This document shows, piece by piece, positions 10,010-19,708 of a stretch of DNA of 64,000 bases (the stretch's first letter is position 1; every line of letters starts with the position of its first letter). Under the pieces are notes generated by a model. That model was not told the origin of the DNA. It worked only from the letters and a program-made list of their open reading frames with translations, and searched no databases. This stretch comes from Snodgrassella alvi (GTDB lineage Bacteria > Pseudomonadota > Gammaproteobacteria > Burkholderiales > Neisseriaceae). The stretch covers positions 1 to 64,000 of the forward strand of contig NZ_MEIR01000081.1 of assembly GCF_002777825.1 (NCBI RefSeq), given 5' to 3'. The translations under genes were made by a program, and so were the position numbers.

Positions 10010-10326
10010 TAAACGTGTTCCGTTCCGCTCTGCTGGCGTTAAATTGGTAGGGCTATGAGTGGGGTATTTTAACTGATTAACTTTACTTTTCGCAGTTTTG
10101 TCTTGTGACAATTTAGGTGAAAACGGCAATGGTGGCAATGGAAAAATCTGCTGGTTTGATGGTATTTTGTTTCATGTATATGCAGAAAGCTTAAAATCTA
10201 CTTTGAGTTTTGATAATTGATATTCATGGCCAGCTACGGGAAATTGCATGGTTATCAATTTACCGGATAGTCGTTTTTGAGGCTATTGCGTTTACTTGTA
10301 TTTAAACTGTTTACTTTAATAATTAA

Positions 10327-10355
10327 AAAGCCCTTTAGGTTTACTAAGGGGCTTT
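10327..10355 (-). terminator. Terminator of the lipoprotein operon
   Basis: A 12-bp stem (AAAGCCCTTTAG against CTAAGGGGCTTT, with one wobble pair) and a 5-base loop lie directly after the GNA1162-type gene. Read on the - strand, the stem ends in a run of T. Confidence 0.8.
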
Positions 10356-10359
10356 GGTT

Positions 10360-11058
10360 TTATTTATGGATCTGCACGGGTGTTATGGTGGCTGTAGCTG
10401 GTTTTTGGTAGCTTGGGTGGTGTGGTCCGTAGAGAATACCATTGGTAACACCGGCCGAGAGCAGGTTGGCATTAACGGTTCCGGCCAGATCGAAAGCGCT
10501 ATCTTTTACCTTGTCTTTAATTTGGGTAATAAGTGCTGAAGTAACCGCACCCAGAAAACCTTGTTGCTTGTTGTCACTTGAACTTACGGTGATTCGTTTT
10601 GCTCCAGTCCAGATAACATCGCCAGTTTTGGCATCTATAAGTTTGGCTTTAACACTTACGGTAGTGGTGCTGTTAATTACCTGATATTTGGTACCATAAT
10701 CGTCGATATCCATATACAGAATGGCATCTGGATTATATACCCGACGGATTTTATTTAAATCAACAGCCTGTATTTCTGCTCCTTCATTGAGGCCATTTTC
10801 CTTGAAGGTTTCGTTAACTAGTGCAACTGGAAATACATAGTAACCAGATTCAGCCAGTGGTCTGGTTGATTGTGCCAAAACTGCATTTGGTGCTTTTACT
10901 TCTACTGAAGAGCTGGTTGGCTGTACCACGAGTATGGAGCGGGGATTGCTGCGCTGGAACTTGCTGTAATCGTAAGGCTGTTTAGGACTAGTGGTACTAC
11001 AGGCAGACAGGATGGCGGCAACAGATAAAGGCAGTAATAATTGACGTAATAAGCGCAT
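10360..11058 (-). CDS. GNA1162/DUF799 family lipoprotein
   Basis: A 232-residue lipoprotein with signal peptide and lipobox (Leu-Ser-Ala-Cys). The body matches DUF799/GNA1162 (SILVVQP, the YYVFPVALV block, DAILYMDIDDYG, and a C-terminal beta-rich part with GDVIWTG), a family with a TolB-like periplasmic fold. It is third and last in a conserved csgG-DUF4810-DUF799 operon; only 2 bp separate it from the gene before. A terminator follows. The three lipoproteins are thought to form an outer-membrane-associated complex, but its cargo is not known to me. Confidence 0.85.
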   Translation of the reverse strand: MRLLRQLLLPLSVAAILSACSTTSPKQPYDYSKFQRSNPRSILVVQPTSSSVEVKAPNAVLAQSTRPLAESGYYVFPVALVNETFKENGLNEGAEIQAVDLNKIRRVYNPDAILYMDIDDYGTKYQVINSTTTVSVKAKLIDAKTGDVIWTGAKRITVSSSDNKQQGFLGAVTSALITQIKDKVKDSAFDLAGTVNANLLSAGVTNGILYGPHHPSYQKPATATITPVQIHK

Positions 11059-11060
11059 TA

Positions 11061-11417
11061 TTATTTTTCTCCTACTACGTTTTTGAGTAAGAAATTCATA
11101 TAGGCGGTCGATTCAGGAAACGCCTGTTTTTCCATCTTAAACTGGGTTTTGGCGCCGGCCAGATTACCTACTTTGGCATAGAGCATCCCCAGATGTGCAT
11201 GCGTGCCTGGTGCTGCCTTGGCATAGTTACTCTGTACATCAAGAAAGTATTTTTCCATGTTGGCAATCTGTTCCTGAGGTGTAAGAGCATTATTCAAGGC
11301 TTGATATTGCTGTTTGTTAAAGTCACCCCAGTAGTAAAGTGAGTTGGCCGGCTGATTATTATTTGCACAGGCAGCTAATAACAAGGCAGCTATGGCTGTA
11401 GTCAGGATGTGTTTCAT
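11061..11417 (-). CDS. DUF4810 domain lipoprotein
   Basis: A 118-residue lipoprotein with signal peptide and lipobox (Leu-Ala-Ala-Cys), an YYWGDF motif just after the anchor and a TPR-like helical stretch (HAHLGMLYAKVGNLAGAKTQF). It is the middle gene of the csgG-DUF4810-DUF799 operon, 21 bp after the CsgG-like gene and 2 bp before the GNA1162-like gene, so the three are almost certainly co-translated. The TPR-like part suggests a protein-docking role. Confidence 0.8.
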   Translation of the reverse strand: MKHILTTAIAALLLAACANNNQPANSLYYWGDFNKQQYQALNNALTPQEQIANMEKYFLDVQSNYAKAAPGTHAHLGMLYAKVGNLAGAKTQFKMEKQAFPESTAYMNFLLKNVVGEK

Positions 11418-11438
11418 ATTTGTTGTACCTGATGGATA

Positions 11439-12101
11439 TTAGGGTTGTGGCTTCCATTGACCTTGTTCGATGCCGCGTACCAGATTATTTACAGCTTCTC
11501 GGATAGCCAGATCCAGTACTTTGCCATTGAGGGTAGCGTCGTAGCTTGTATGTCCGCCTGTGCCGAGGATTTCGCGTGAAGATAGTTTGAATTCACCAGC
11601 ACCTTGACTGGAGAAGACAATTTCGGAGGATTGTACGTCAACAATACTAAGGGTAACTTTGGCATAAGCAACCTGTGTTTTACCTTGACCTAGGATGCCA
11701 AATAGTTGCTGGTCACCAATATTTCTGCGACCAAACTCGGTAATGGCACCGGTAACGACGTAGCGTGCGCCCTTTATTTTCTGATTCAGGCCTTTAATAT
11801 TGGCTTCATTTTTGATTTCATCCAGATTACCACGGTCTAATACTGAAAAACGACCGGTTTGCTGCAAATCTGCCATTAGAATGGTTTTGGCCTGGCTGGT
11901 AAGCTGGTTGTTGCTATTACTGAAAATTCCGCCTCCCAGATTACCACGGCTATCAAACTTGCCTACAGCCAACGGTGCTTTTACGCCATTGTAGGCCTGC
12001 TGATAGGTTTCTACTTTGGGAATGTTCAGAACCTGAGAGCTTTCAGTTGCGCATGCAGATAATAGAACTGCACTTAATATGGTTAAGTAAAGTTTTTTCA
12101 T
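11439..12101 (-). CDS. CsgG/HfaB family lipoprotein
   Basis: A 220-residue lipoprotein (lipobox Leu-Ser-Ala-Cys) of the CsgG family: PLAVGKFDSRG, the FSVLDRG block, ARYVVTGAITEFG and a C-terminal NNLVRGIEQGQW. It is shorter than E. coli CsgG (277 residues) and there are no curli genes nearby, so a curli pore role is unlikely. It heads a three-gene lipoprotein operon and is preceded by a good sigma-70 promoter. Confidence 0.85.
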   Translation of the reverse strand: MKKLYLTILSAVLLSACATESSQVLNIPKVETYQQAYNGVKAPLAVGKFDSRGNLGGGIFSNSNNQLTSQAKTILMADLQQTGRFSVLDRGNLDEIKNEANIKGLNQKIKGARYVVTGAITEFGRRNIGDQQLFGILGQGKTQVAYAKVTLSIVDVQSSEIVFSSQGAGEFKLSSREILGTGGHTSYDATLNGKVLDLAIREAVNNLVRGIEQGQWKPQP

Positions 12102-12129
12102 GATTGTTTAAATTAATTATATTGGGTGG

Positions 12130-12158
12130 AGTATATTGAGACTGTTGTTTTATGTCAA
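12130..12158 (-). promoter_or_regulatory. Sigma-70 promoter of the csgG-like operon
   Basis: On the - strand a perfect -35 TTGACA (12158-12153) is followed by a 17-base spacer and the -10 TATACT (12135-12130). This would start transcription some 20 bases before the csgG-like ATG. Confidence 0.75.
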
Positions 12159-12223
12159 AAATATATTAGATAAAAGTGTAAAAATTTTTATCGCGCAGGC
12201 TTTATTCAGAAGGCTGGTAGATA

Positions 12224-12970
12224 TCAGAATTGTTCCTGTGTGCTTAGGTAACGCCATTGACCCGGTGGTAGGGCGCCTAGTTTAATTTTGCCCATACGTA
12301 CTCGTTTCAGGCCGGTAACGCGCAGACCCACTAGTTCACACATGCGCCGGATTTGGCGTTTTTTACCCTGTTTGAGTATAAAGCGCAGTTGATCCTGATT
12401 TTGCCAGCTAACTTTGGCTGGCCGCAGTTTTTCGCCATCTAGACTCAAGCCATGGTTGAGTAATGCCAGGCCATTGTCGCTAAGCTTGCCGCTGACACGT
12501 ACCAGATATTCTTTTTCGATGCCGCTGTTTTCACCGATAAGCTGTTTGGCGATGCGCCCGTCCTGTGTGAGTACGAGTAAACCTACTGAATCTATATCCA
12601 GCCGGCCGGCCGGTGCCAGATGGCGGGTATGGGCTGTCTGAAACTGGATACGGCTTTTGTCTTCCTGCCAGTGATTGGCTTCGGTAATCAGTTCGACGGC
12701 GGCACGGTAGCCTTTTTCTGGCTGCGCGCTGACATAGCCCACCGGTTTGTTTAGCAGGATGGTAACGCGCTCGGCCTGTTGGCGGTGCGCCTGCCGGTCG
12801 AGGTCGATGCGGTCTGAATCGATAACTTTTTGTCCCAGTACTGCGGTAATGCCATTAACTTTTACCCAGCCCTGTTCGATATAACCATCTGCTTCGCGGC
12901 GCGAGCATAGGCCTAGTTGTGCCATGCGCTTGGACAGGCGCTGTGGTTCATTTTGTTCTGATGTTGTCAT
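12224..12970 (-). CDS. RsuA/RluB/E/F-family 23S rRNA pseudouridine synthase
   Basis: A 248-residue protein with an N-terminal S4 RNA-binding domain (residues 11-58, [19 protein letters not shown]) and the RsuA-type catalytic domain. GRLDIDS places the catalytic Asp at residue 125, with NKPVGYV and [11 protein letters not shown] flanking. RluF-like features are present, but I cannot separate RluE from RluF reliably. The start overlaps the stop of the upstream rRNA methyltransferase in an ATGA arrangement, and an AAAGAG site precedes it, so the two rRNA modification enzymes are translationally coupled. Confidence 0.8.
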   Translation of the reverse strand: MTTSEQNEPQRLSKRMAQLGLCSRREADGYIEQGWVKVNGITAVLGQKVIDSDRIDLDRQAHRQQAERVTILLNKPVGYVSAQPEKGYRAAVELITEANHWQEDKSRIQFQTAHTRHLAPAGRLDIDSVGLLVLTQDGRIAKQLIGENSGIEKEYLVRVSGKLSDNGLALLNHGLSLDGEKLRPAKVSWQNQDQLRFILKQGKKRQIRRMCELVGLRVTGLKRVRMGKIKLGALPPGQWRYLSTQEQF

Positions 12971-14124
12971 ACTTTGTGCTCTTTCTGTCGATTTGAACCA
13001 GCTACCATGTCCAGCAGGAACAGGCGGCAATCCAGATTACCATTGAAGAGGGGGATTTTGCGTTTGGGTGATAGGCGCATCAGTTTGGGCATATCGCGGT
13101 CGGCACTGAACATGCCAATTAGCCAGCCGGCAAAATACTGTTTCAGCCAGCTACCAAGCTGCGGATATAAGCCGTGCAGTAGCTGGATTTCTGAAAGGCG
13201 TACTCCATAGGGAGGATTGCTTAGCATAATGCCATTGGCACCATTTGGTCGAGTATCTAAGGCATCAGTTACCTGCCATTGAATATGTTGCTCTACTTCG
13301 GCGTAACGGGCGTTGTTTTGTGCCAGTTTGATTAGTTTGCTATCAATATCTGCGCCGAAAATGGGTGCCTGAGGCTGGCTTTTAGCGGCTGAAGCGGTAC
13401 GGCGCTGTTGTTGCCATAAGGCATCATTGTAATTGCATAGGTTTTCAAACCCGAAAGCTCGCTCTAGTCCGGGTGCTGTGTTGGTGGCAATCAGTGCTGC
13501 TTCTATGGCGAGAGTGCCACTACCGCAGAATGGATCCATGAATGGCTGGCTGCCATTATAACCAGCCAGTAATAACAGGCCGGCCGCCAGATTTTCGCGT
13601 AATGGTGCTTCACCGGTATCGCTGCGATAGCCTCGTTTAAATAAGGCTTCGCCACTGCTATCCAGATAGATAGATAGTTCGTTTTTTTCTATGAAGACAT
13701 GAATACGCACATCCGGGCGGAATTTTTCTACGCTGGGGCGGCTGCCGGTTTTGTCGCGAAATACGTCGCAGAGCGCGTCTTTTACTTTTAATGCAGCAAA
13801 ATTCAGGCTGTTGATTTGTGCCTGTTTGCCTTCGATATGAATTTTGAAGTTTTTGTCAACGTTAAACCATTCAGGCCAGTTAATTTTTTTAGCTTGCTGA
13901 TAGATGTCGTTTTCGTTACGAAAATGGCCGGTACTCAGGCGAATAAGTACGCGGCTGGCCACGCGGCTGTACAGATTAATCCGGTAAACGCTGGCTAAAT
14001 CACCATCAACAGCAACGCCACCATCGTGATTGTGAATCTGTTCGCAGCCCAGTGTCACCAGTTCCTGATTTAATATGGCTTCAAGCCCACGCGGACAGCT
14101 TACAAAAAGAGAATATGAATTCAT
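12967..14124 (-). CDS. rlmL: THUMP-domain 23S rRNA N2-methylguanosine methyltransferase (RlmL-like)
   Basis: A 385-residue class I SAM methyltransferase. The N-terminal ferredoxin-like and THUMP region (about residues 1-155) carries CPRGLEAIL. It is followed by the UPF0020 domain with [13 protein letters not shown] (SAM site) and NPPYG near residue 303 (catalytic). E. coli RlmL is a much longer RlmL-RlmK fusion; this is the single-domain RlmL form expected in Neisseriaceae. It would methylate G2445-equivalent of 23S rRNA. Its last codon overlaps the start of the pseudouridine synthase. Confidence 0.85.
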   Translation of the reverse strand: MNSYSLFVSCPRGLEAILNQELVTLGCEQIHNHDGGVAVDGDLASVYRINLYSRVASRVLIRLSTGHFRNENDIYQQAKKINWPEWFNVDKNFKIHIEGKQAQINSLNFAALKVKDALCDVFRDKTGSRPSVEKFRPDVRIHVFIEKNELSIYLDSSGEALFKRGYRSDTGEAPLRENLAAGLLLLAGYNGSQPFMDPFCGSGTLAIEAALIATNTAPGLERAFGFENLCNYNDALWQQQRRTASAAKSQPQAPIFGADIDSKLIKLAQNNARYAEVEQHIQWQVTDALDTRPNGANGIMLSNPPYGVRLSEIQLLHGLYPQLGSWLKQYFAGWLIGMFSADRDMPKLMRLSPKRKIPLFNGNLDCRLFLLDMVAGSNRQKEHKV

Positions 14125-14327
14125 GCAATACTTTAATTAAGAAGGAAAGGACATGCTAAACTTGTTTATGCATGTTTGGATAGTATGATTGTAATATTGA
14201 AGGTCGGGTATTGACCATTGTTTGTGTTTTCGGATGCGCAAATTTAGGTGATTTGGTGTGAAGCTGCATTTTTGGGAAAAGCAAATTTTATGTCTGCATG
14301 TTTTGATGAATTATTGAAAGAGATGCT

Positions 14328-14612
14328 ATGTTTATTTTTAAGTTAACTTATCTGCATTCTATAGATGAAGTTGAGAAATATATACCTGCCCATCTGGCTT
14401 ATTTGCAGGAACATTATGATATGGGGCATTTTATTGCTTCAGGCCGGCAAGTTCCGCGTGTCGGCGGGGTGATTCTGTGTCGTGCCAGCAGTAAAGAGGC
14501 TGCTGAAGCTATATTGCAGGAAGACCCGTTTTATATCCATAAGCTTGCTGAATATGAAGTAATTGAGTTTGTACCAAGTAAATATGCGAATGGTTTTGAA
14601 GTATTTATCTGA
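14328..14612 (+). CDS. YciI family protein
   Basis: A 94-residue protein of the YCII fold: HLAYLQEHYDMGHFIASGRQVP, GGVILCRASSKEAAEAILQEDPF. The conserved His and the Asp of the DPF motif, proposed as the family's active-site pair, are both present. The biochemical role of the family is uncertain. It stands alone, with a GAAAGAG site before its ATG. Confidence 0.85.
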   Translation: MFIFKLTYLHSIDEVEKYIPAHLAYLQEHYDMGHFIASGRQVPRVGGVILCRASSKEAAEAILQEDPFYIHKLAEYEVIEFVPSKYANGFEVFI

Positions 14613-15119
14613 TTTTATTGCTAGGTAAACTGATTAGTTTATAGAATCTGGTTTATGCGTTTTAAATCTGCTTCAGTTATTTACTGCCAGCCAGCTATAA
14701 AAGCCGGTTTTAGATACAAAGATCGTTTAATTAGTCGCATCTACTGCTTTGCTGGGCTAGGGTAGTAGCCACGATTAAACGTAATACCGTTTTATTGCTA
14801 TTGGTTGATGAACCTGTACAGTAACTGTATTGCAGTCTGTCAGCTACCTTATTTTGTGGCTGATTTATTTTATTCCAATAGTACACATTTAGTTCGTAGT
14901 CCTCATCTTTTACTTGAAAAGTACAAATAAACAATCATGGCAGATAGGTTATTTTGTGCTTAAAAAAATAGTTGTCCATTTTTCGGTTGTCATTGTTACT
15001 ACTAAATTTTTAATATCCTTTTATGCACTGGATTGCAGAAAACAAATGAATCAGAATAGCCAGATATAAATGGTCTACCAGATTTACCGCGATAATCCGA
15101 AGTAAAGGGAGTATGACCA
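14613..15119. other. 507-bp gap between yciI-like gene and ada
   Basis: It holds only a weak 67-codon open frame on the - strand (listed separately) and AT-rich DNA. An AAGGGAG ribosome-binding site for ada lies at its right end. Confidence 0.5.
14731..14934 (-). CDS. Hypothetical protein, 67 residues
   Basis: A small frame with hydrophilic, tyrosine-rich composition (DEDYELNVYYWNK). It has no domain I recognise and no clear ribosome-binding site. It could be a real small gene or the relic of a longer one, and nothing around it suggests a role. Confidence 0.25.
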   Translation of the reverse strand: MFICTFQVKDEDYELNVYYWNKINQPQNKVADRLQYSYCTGSSTNSNKTVLRLIVATTLAQQSSRCD

Positions 15120-16181
15120 ATGAAGCCGCTTACAGATAGAATCGAAATCCAAAAATACTACCAAGCTTTACTCGCAAAAGATCCAAGCTATGTTGGTATC
15201 TTCTATGTAGGTGTTAAAACTACTTCAATATTTTGTATAGCTACATGCAGAGCGAAAAAGCCAAGATTTGAAAATACGGAATTCTTTCGCACGGTTAAAG
15301 ATGCTCTTGATGCAGGCTACAGACCCTGTAAAATCTGCCGGCCAACAGAGAATGCTAATGAAGCACCCAAACAGGTGATTGATGCTATAAGAATCAGTAC
15401 TGAAAATCCAAAGATAAGAATATCTGATGCGCTGTTAAGAGAGCATCAAATCAGCCCAGAAACTGTTCGCCGTTGGTTTAAAAAAAATTATGGTATTACC
15501 TTTCAGGCTTATCAAAGAATGTACCGGATTAATCAGGCTTATCAGGAGTTGAAAACGGGTAAAAAGATAATGGATACAGCTTTTGACAATGGATATGAAT
15601 CATTAAGTGGCTTTGCTTATACCTACAAAAAGATTGTCAAAAAATCACCTTCCAATTATTCAAATGAGAATCTTATCCTTATCAATCGTTTAACCACGCC
15701 TATTGGCCCTATGTTTATTTGTGCTACTCAACAGGGTATTTGTCTGTTGGAGTTTGTTGACCGACGTATGCTTGAAACGGAGTTCAGGCAGCTACAAAAT
15801 TTACTTAAGGGGACAATTATCTTTGGTGAAAATAATTATATTTTACAGGCCAGACTTGAAATGGATGAATACTTTCGGGGTAAAAGGACAAACTTTACTG
15901 TTCAATTGCATACACCCGGAACGCATTTTCAGCAAGCTGTCTGGGATTGTTTGAGAACAATACCTTATGGCGAACTTTCTACTTACAAGCAACAGGCAGA
16001 AAAGCTAAATAATCCTAAAGCAGTTAGAGCTGTTGCTAGTGCCAACGGTTTTAATCGTGTCGCCATCATTATTCCCTGCCACAGAGTAATCGGCTCTAAT
16101 GGCCAATTAACTGGCTATGGCGGTGGATTGGCGCGCAAACAATGGCTTATTAATCATGAAAAAAATAATCATCAATTATAG
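15120..16181 (+). CDS. ada: Bifunctional DNA methyl-transferase/transcriptional regulator Ada
   Basis: A 353-residue protein, close to E. coli Ada (354). The N-terminal zinc domain has Cys39, Cys43, Cys70 and Cys73, with the methylphosphotriester acceptor in FCIATC. An AraC-type helix-turn-helix follows (residues 85-180), then the O6-alkylguanine transferase domain with acceptor Cys320 in IPCHRV. The ATG at 15120 follows an AAGGGAG site; an ATG eight bases earlier is out of frame and soon stops. It stands as a single gene, so alkylation repair here may be self-regulated. Confidence 0.93.
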   Translation: MKPLTDRIEIQKYYQALLAKDPSYVGIFYVGVKTTSIFCIATCRAKKPRFENTEFFRTVKDALDAGYRPCKICRPTENANEAPKQVIDAIRISTENPKIRISDALLREHQISPETVRRWFKKNYGITFQAYQRMYRINQAYQELKTGKKIMDTAFDNGYESLSGFAYTYKKIVKKSPSNYSNENLILINRLTTPIGPMFICATQQGICLLEFVDRRMLETEFRQLQNLLKGTIIFGENNYILQARLEMDEYFRGKRTNFTVQLHTPGTHFQQAVWDCLRTIPYGELSTYKQQAEKLNNPKAVRAVASANGFNRVAIIIPCHRVIGSNGQLTGYGGGLARKQWLINHEKNNHQL

Positions 16182-16664
16182 ATTTTTGGGTGCAAATGGG
16201 TAGTTTGCTTGGATTTGTCACTGCGTAAATACACAGTTTTGTTTGCCTTTAACCATATTGCGTAATCTTGATTTAACTGAACATGGTTTTAATGGGCTGG
16301 TTTCGGTGGTTAAGCTGAAACAGGGCAAACTTGTGTCCAGTAGGCAATAAAAATTTACCTGCGGTGAAGCCTTAATTTAACTGATTTAGTAATAACCATT
16401 GCTGGTTGGGAATTTTTTTAATGAAATATTCAGCGCAGTATAGCGGTCTTTACTTGTTCCATGATTATTTGTTCTTAAATAATGAAACTGGTAAAGTTAC
16501 TCTGTTTTTTGTCTGTAATTATAATGTGTTTGAAAAGATTTTAGTTTTGGTAATTGTGTTGATTAATTTTAATATTAATTGAACTGGTTATCATGGTTAA
16601 CTATATATTGATATGGTTTTTAACCTAATCCATACATAATTTATTTGTAATAAGGGGGTAATTG
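16182..16664. other. 483-bp gap between ada and the Sel1 gene
   Basis: It contains one short start-less open stretch on the + strand ending at 16350 (RNLDLTEHGFNGLVSVVK), perhaps a relic of a lost gene. The rest is AT-rich and probably holds the Sel1 gene promoter; no convincing -35/-10 pair stood out. Confidence 0.4.
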
Positions 16665-18392
16665 ATGAAAGAAAAGTTAATTCTATTTGTGTTGTCCTTG
16701 TCAAAATATATTCCTTTTTTGCAACTTTCTAATGTAAAACATACCGCAAAACAAAGGATTTCTGAAACCAAGATGAGAGAAGTTTCAAAAGAAAATAATT
16801 TTAATGAATTAGAATATATTGAAATGCAGGCGCAGCAGGGTGATGCAGATTCTCAATTTTACTTGGGTATATTTTATTATGCGGGTGAAGAAGTATCTCA
16901 GGATTGTGAGAAAGCTGCCAGATATTTCAGCATGGCAGCCAGACAGGGAAACGTTAATGCACAATTTGCTCTGGGTGTTATGTATCAAAATGGCGACGGT
17001 GTGCAGCAGGATTATGTTAAGGCTAAAGAATTTTTTATTCAGGCTGCTAAACAGGGTAATGCTTCGGCTCAATGTAGTCTTGGATTGCTGTATAAAAATG
17101 GCAATGGGGTAAAGCGGGATTATTTTGAAGCATTAAAATATTTTCAGCTAGCGGTTGCCCAGAATGAAGCTAAAGCACAATCTTCTTTAGGATTGATGTA
17201 TTACTTGGGCGAAGGTGTAAAACAAGACTACATAAAAGCTTTTAACTATTTTCAGTTGGCAGCTAAGCAGGGTGAAATTACTTCTCAATATATTTTAGGG
17301 ATAATGTACTATCATGGTGAAGGGGTAGAACAAAGTTATGATAAAGCAATGCATTATTATTCCCTTGCTGCTGAACAGGGAAATGCTGATGCACAATATA
17401 AATTAGGACTGATTTACCATAATGGTACAGGCACAGCACAGGATTTTGTTCAGGCATTAAAATATTATCAATTAGCGGCTGATCAGGGGTGTAGTGATGC
17501 TTTAACTAATCTAGGACTTCTGTACAGTGATGGATTAGGAGTAAAGCAGGATTATGAACAGGCTGCAAAATATTTTCATCTTGCTGCTGCACAAGGTAAT
17601 GTAACTGCACAGTTTAATCTTGGAGTATATTATAGATATGGCTATGGTATAAAACAAAATTATAAAAAAGCTCTGAGCTACTATCAGTTGGCGGCCGAAC
17701 AGGGCAATATTATTGCCCAATATAATCTCGGTGTTATTTATGAAAATGGTCAGATTACGCAACAAGATTATGTTGAGGCTGTGAAATATTACCAGCTGGC
17801 AGCTAAACAGGGCTATTCTTATGCTATCTATAATTTAGGACTGATGTTATATAACGGTAAGGGTATTAAACAGGATTATCAAAAAGCGGCCAAATGTTTT
17901 TATCTGGCTGCTAAAGATGGGTTGGCCACTGCACAATATAATCTTGGATTAATGTACTATAAAGGGATAGGGATGAAACAAGATTATGCAAAAGCTGCTG
18001 AGTATTATCAATTAGCTGCTGATCAGGGAGAAGCTGCTGCTCAGGCTAATTTGGGGTATTTGTATGACACTGGGAAAGGTGTAAGACAGGACTATATCAA
18101 GGCACTTGAATATTATCGGCTTGCAGCTGATCATGGAGATAGTTCTGCTCAATGTAATTTAGGTAATATGTATGAAAATGGCAATGGAGTAGTGCAGGAC
18201 TATGCAAAAGCCGTTGAATATTACCAGTTGGCTGCACAGCAGGAAGATGCAAATGCCCAATTTACTTTAGGATTAATCTATCTAAATGGTACCGGTGTAA
18301 AGCCAAATAAGCGTATGGCTATGGAATTGCTTAGAAAAAGCTGTGAAAATGGTAAACAGGAAGCCTGCGAGATATATGGGCAATTAAAATAA
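16665..18392 (+). CDS. Sel1-repeat (TPR-like) protein with 14 repeats
   Basis: A 575-residue protein made almost entirely of 14 consecutive 36-residue Sel1 repeats (pattern A-Q-x-x-L-G-x-x-Y-x-x-G-x-G-V-x-Q-D-Y-x-K-A-x-x-Y-x-x-L-A-A) from about residue 52 to the end. The first 25 residues are hydrophobic (ILFVLSLSKYIPFLQL) and may be an anchor or weak signal. The ATG follows an AAGGGGG site; an overlapping TTG one codon earlier is less likely. Sel1 proteins serve as scaffolds and in host-associated bacteria are often interaction factors. It is alone, with AT-rich flanks. Confidence 0.85.
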   Translation: MKEKLILFVLSLSKYIPFLQLSNVKHTAKQRISETKMREVSKENNFNELEYIEMQAQQGDADSQFYLGIFYYAGEEVSQDCEKAARYFSMAARQGNVNAQFALGVMYQNGDGVQQDYVKAKEFFIQAAKQGNASAQCSLGLLYKNGNGVKRDYFEALKYFQLAVAQNEAKAQSSLGLMYYLGEGVKQDYIKAFNYFQLAAKQGEITSQYILGIMYYHGEGVEQSYDKAMHYYSLAAEQGNADAQYKLGLIYHNGTGTAQDFVQALKYYQLAADQGCSDALTNLGLLYSDGLGVKQDYEQAAKYFHLAAAQGNVTAQFNLGVYYRYGYGIKQNYKKALSYYQLAAEQGNIIAQYNLGVIYENGQITQQDYVEAVKYYQLAAKQGYSYAIYNLGLMLYNGKGIKQDYQKAAKCFYLAAKDGLATAQYNLGLMYYKGIGMKQDYAKAAEYYQLAADQGEAAAQANLGYLYDTGKGVRQDYIKALEYYRLAADHGDSSAQCNLGNMYENGNGVVQDYAKAVEYYQLAAQQEDANAQFTLGLIYLNGTGVKPNKRMAMELLRKSCENGKQEACEIYGQLK

Positions 18393-18412
18393 AAAAATAG
18401 TTTTATTTTTTT
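18386..18412 (+). terminator. Possible terminator after the Sel1 gene
   Basis: AAAATAAAA pairs with TTTTATTTT across a short spacer and is followed by a T-run. The stem is purely A/T and overlaps the stop codon, so it is weak. Confidence 0.35.
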
Positions 18413-18637
18413 ATCAGATATTTGTCTTTATTATATATTATAAGTCACCAGATAAAAACAACGTTGAAATTATCCATAATGAGTATCTGGTGAATCATGA
18501 TTTTTGTATAGATAAAATAAATCTGGTTTTGCAAAATTTGTTGCTTGTTTTATGGCTATTGTCACCAATATTAGCTTTTTATCTGTAACAGTCAGATTTC
18601 TTTGCTAACAATTTGGTTATTTCAAGATTAATCCGTT

Positions 18638-19708
18638 ATGAATGAACAAGCAGCACCAATGCCGGAATTTGCTCTCCGTTTAGTCAAATGGCAGCGGCAG
18701 TATGGCCGGCATGGTTTGCCGTGGCAGACGCGTGAGCCTTATCTGGTATGGCTGTCGGAAATTATGTTGCAGCAAACACAGGTAGCGACTGTGTTGGATT
18801 ATTATCCGCGGTTTGTGGCTGCTTTTCCAAATGTGCAGGCTTTGGCGGCCGCCGATGAAGATGTGGTAATGGGCTTGTGGCAGGGGCTGGGCTATTACAG
18901 CCGTGCGCGGAATCTGCATAAGGCTGCCAGACAGGTGGTAACCGAGTTTGCCGGCCAGTTTCCGCGCAGCCGGATTGAGCTGCAAACTTTATGCGGAGTA
19001 GGGCGCAGTACGGCAGCGGCGATTGCCGCTTTCTGTTTTGATGCTCGTGAAACGATTCTGGATGGCAATGTAAAGCGCGTGTTGTGCCGGCTGCTGGCAC
19101 TGGATGGTGATATTGCCAGCAAGGCGTTTGAAAATACACTCTGGCGCACAGCCGAAGCCTTGTTGCCGCCAGATGCTGCTGATATGCCGGCCTATATTCA
19201 GGGATTAATGGATTTAGGCGCAACGGTATGCAAGCGCAGTAAGCCGGTATGTTCTGCATGTCCTATGAGTGATATTTGCATGGCACGCGCGCAAGACTGT
19301 ATTGCTGAATTACCTCGCAAGAAAACTGCGGTGGCAGTAAGAAATATGTCGCTATACTGGCTGGTATTGTGTAATGGCGATGGGGCTGTGTTTTTACACA
19401 AGCGCCCAGCCAAAGGTATTTGGGGTGGTTTGTGGTGTGTGCCTTGTGTGGACAGTCTGGCTGCTTTGTATGAGTTGGCAGCACAATTTGGTATTGCCGT
19501 TGAAGATTTGAACAAAGACGCTGAAATCAGCCATCGTTTAACCCACCGCCAGTTACTTATTTTGCCTTTCAAGGCACAAGCAGACTGTCAATCTATAAAA
19601 CCTACCGCAATAGCTGGTGAATGGGTGCTGCCAGATAATTTAGCAGCCTATGGTATTCCTAAACCATTACATGAATATTTGAATGCGGTGCAAGACAGTC
19701 TGTTTTAA
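18638..19708 (+). CDS. mutY: A/G-specific adenine DNA glycosylase MutY
   Basis: A 356-residue helix-hairpin-helix glycosylase that removes adenine opposite 8-oxoguanine. It shows catalytic Glu41 (SEIMLQQTQV), the hairpin LCGVGRSTAAAI, catalytic Asp142 in LDGNVKRV, and the 4Fe-4S cysteines 198, 205, 208 and 214. A NUDIX-like C-terminal recognition domain follows, containing KGIWGGLWCVP. It is monocistronic with an unremarkable ribosome-binding region. Confidence 0.93.
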   Translation: MNEQAAPMPEFALRLVKWQRQYGRHGLPWQTREPYLVWLSEIMLQQTQVATVLDYYPRFVAAFPNVQALAAADEDVVMGLWQGLGYYSRARNLHKAARQVVTEFAGQFPRSRIELQTLCGVGRSTAAAIAAFCFDARETILDGNVKRVLCRLLALDGDIASKAFENTLWRTAEALLPPDAADMPAYIQGLMDLGATVCKRSKPVCSACPMSDICMARAQDCIAELPRKKTAVAVRNMSLYWLVLCNGDGAVFLHKRPAKGIWGGLWCVPCVDSLAALYELAAQFGIAVEDLNKDAEISHRLTHRQLLILPFKAQADCQSIKPTAIAGEWVLPDNLAAYGIPKPLHEYLNAVQDSLF

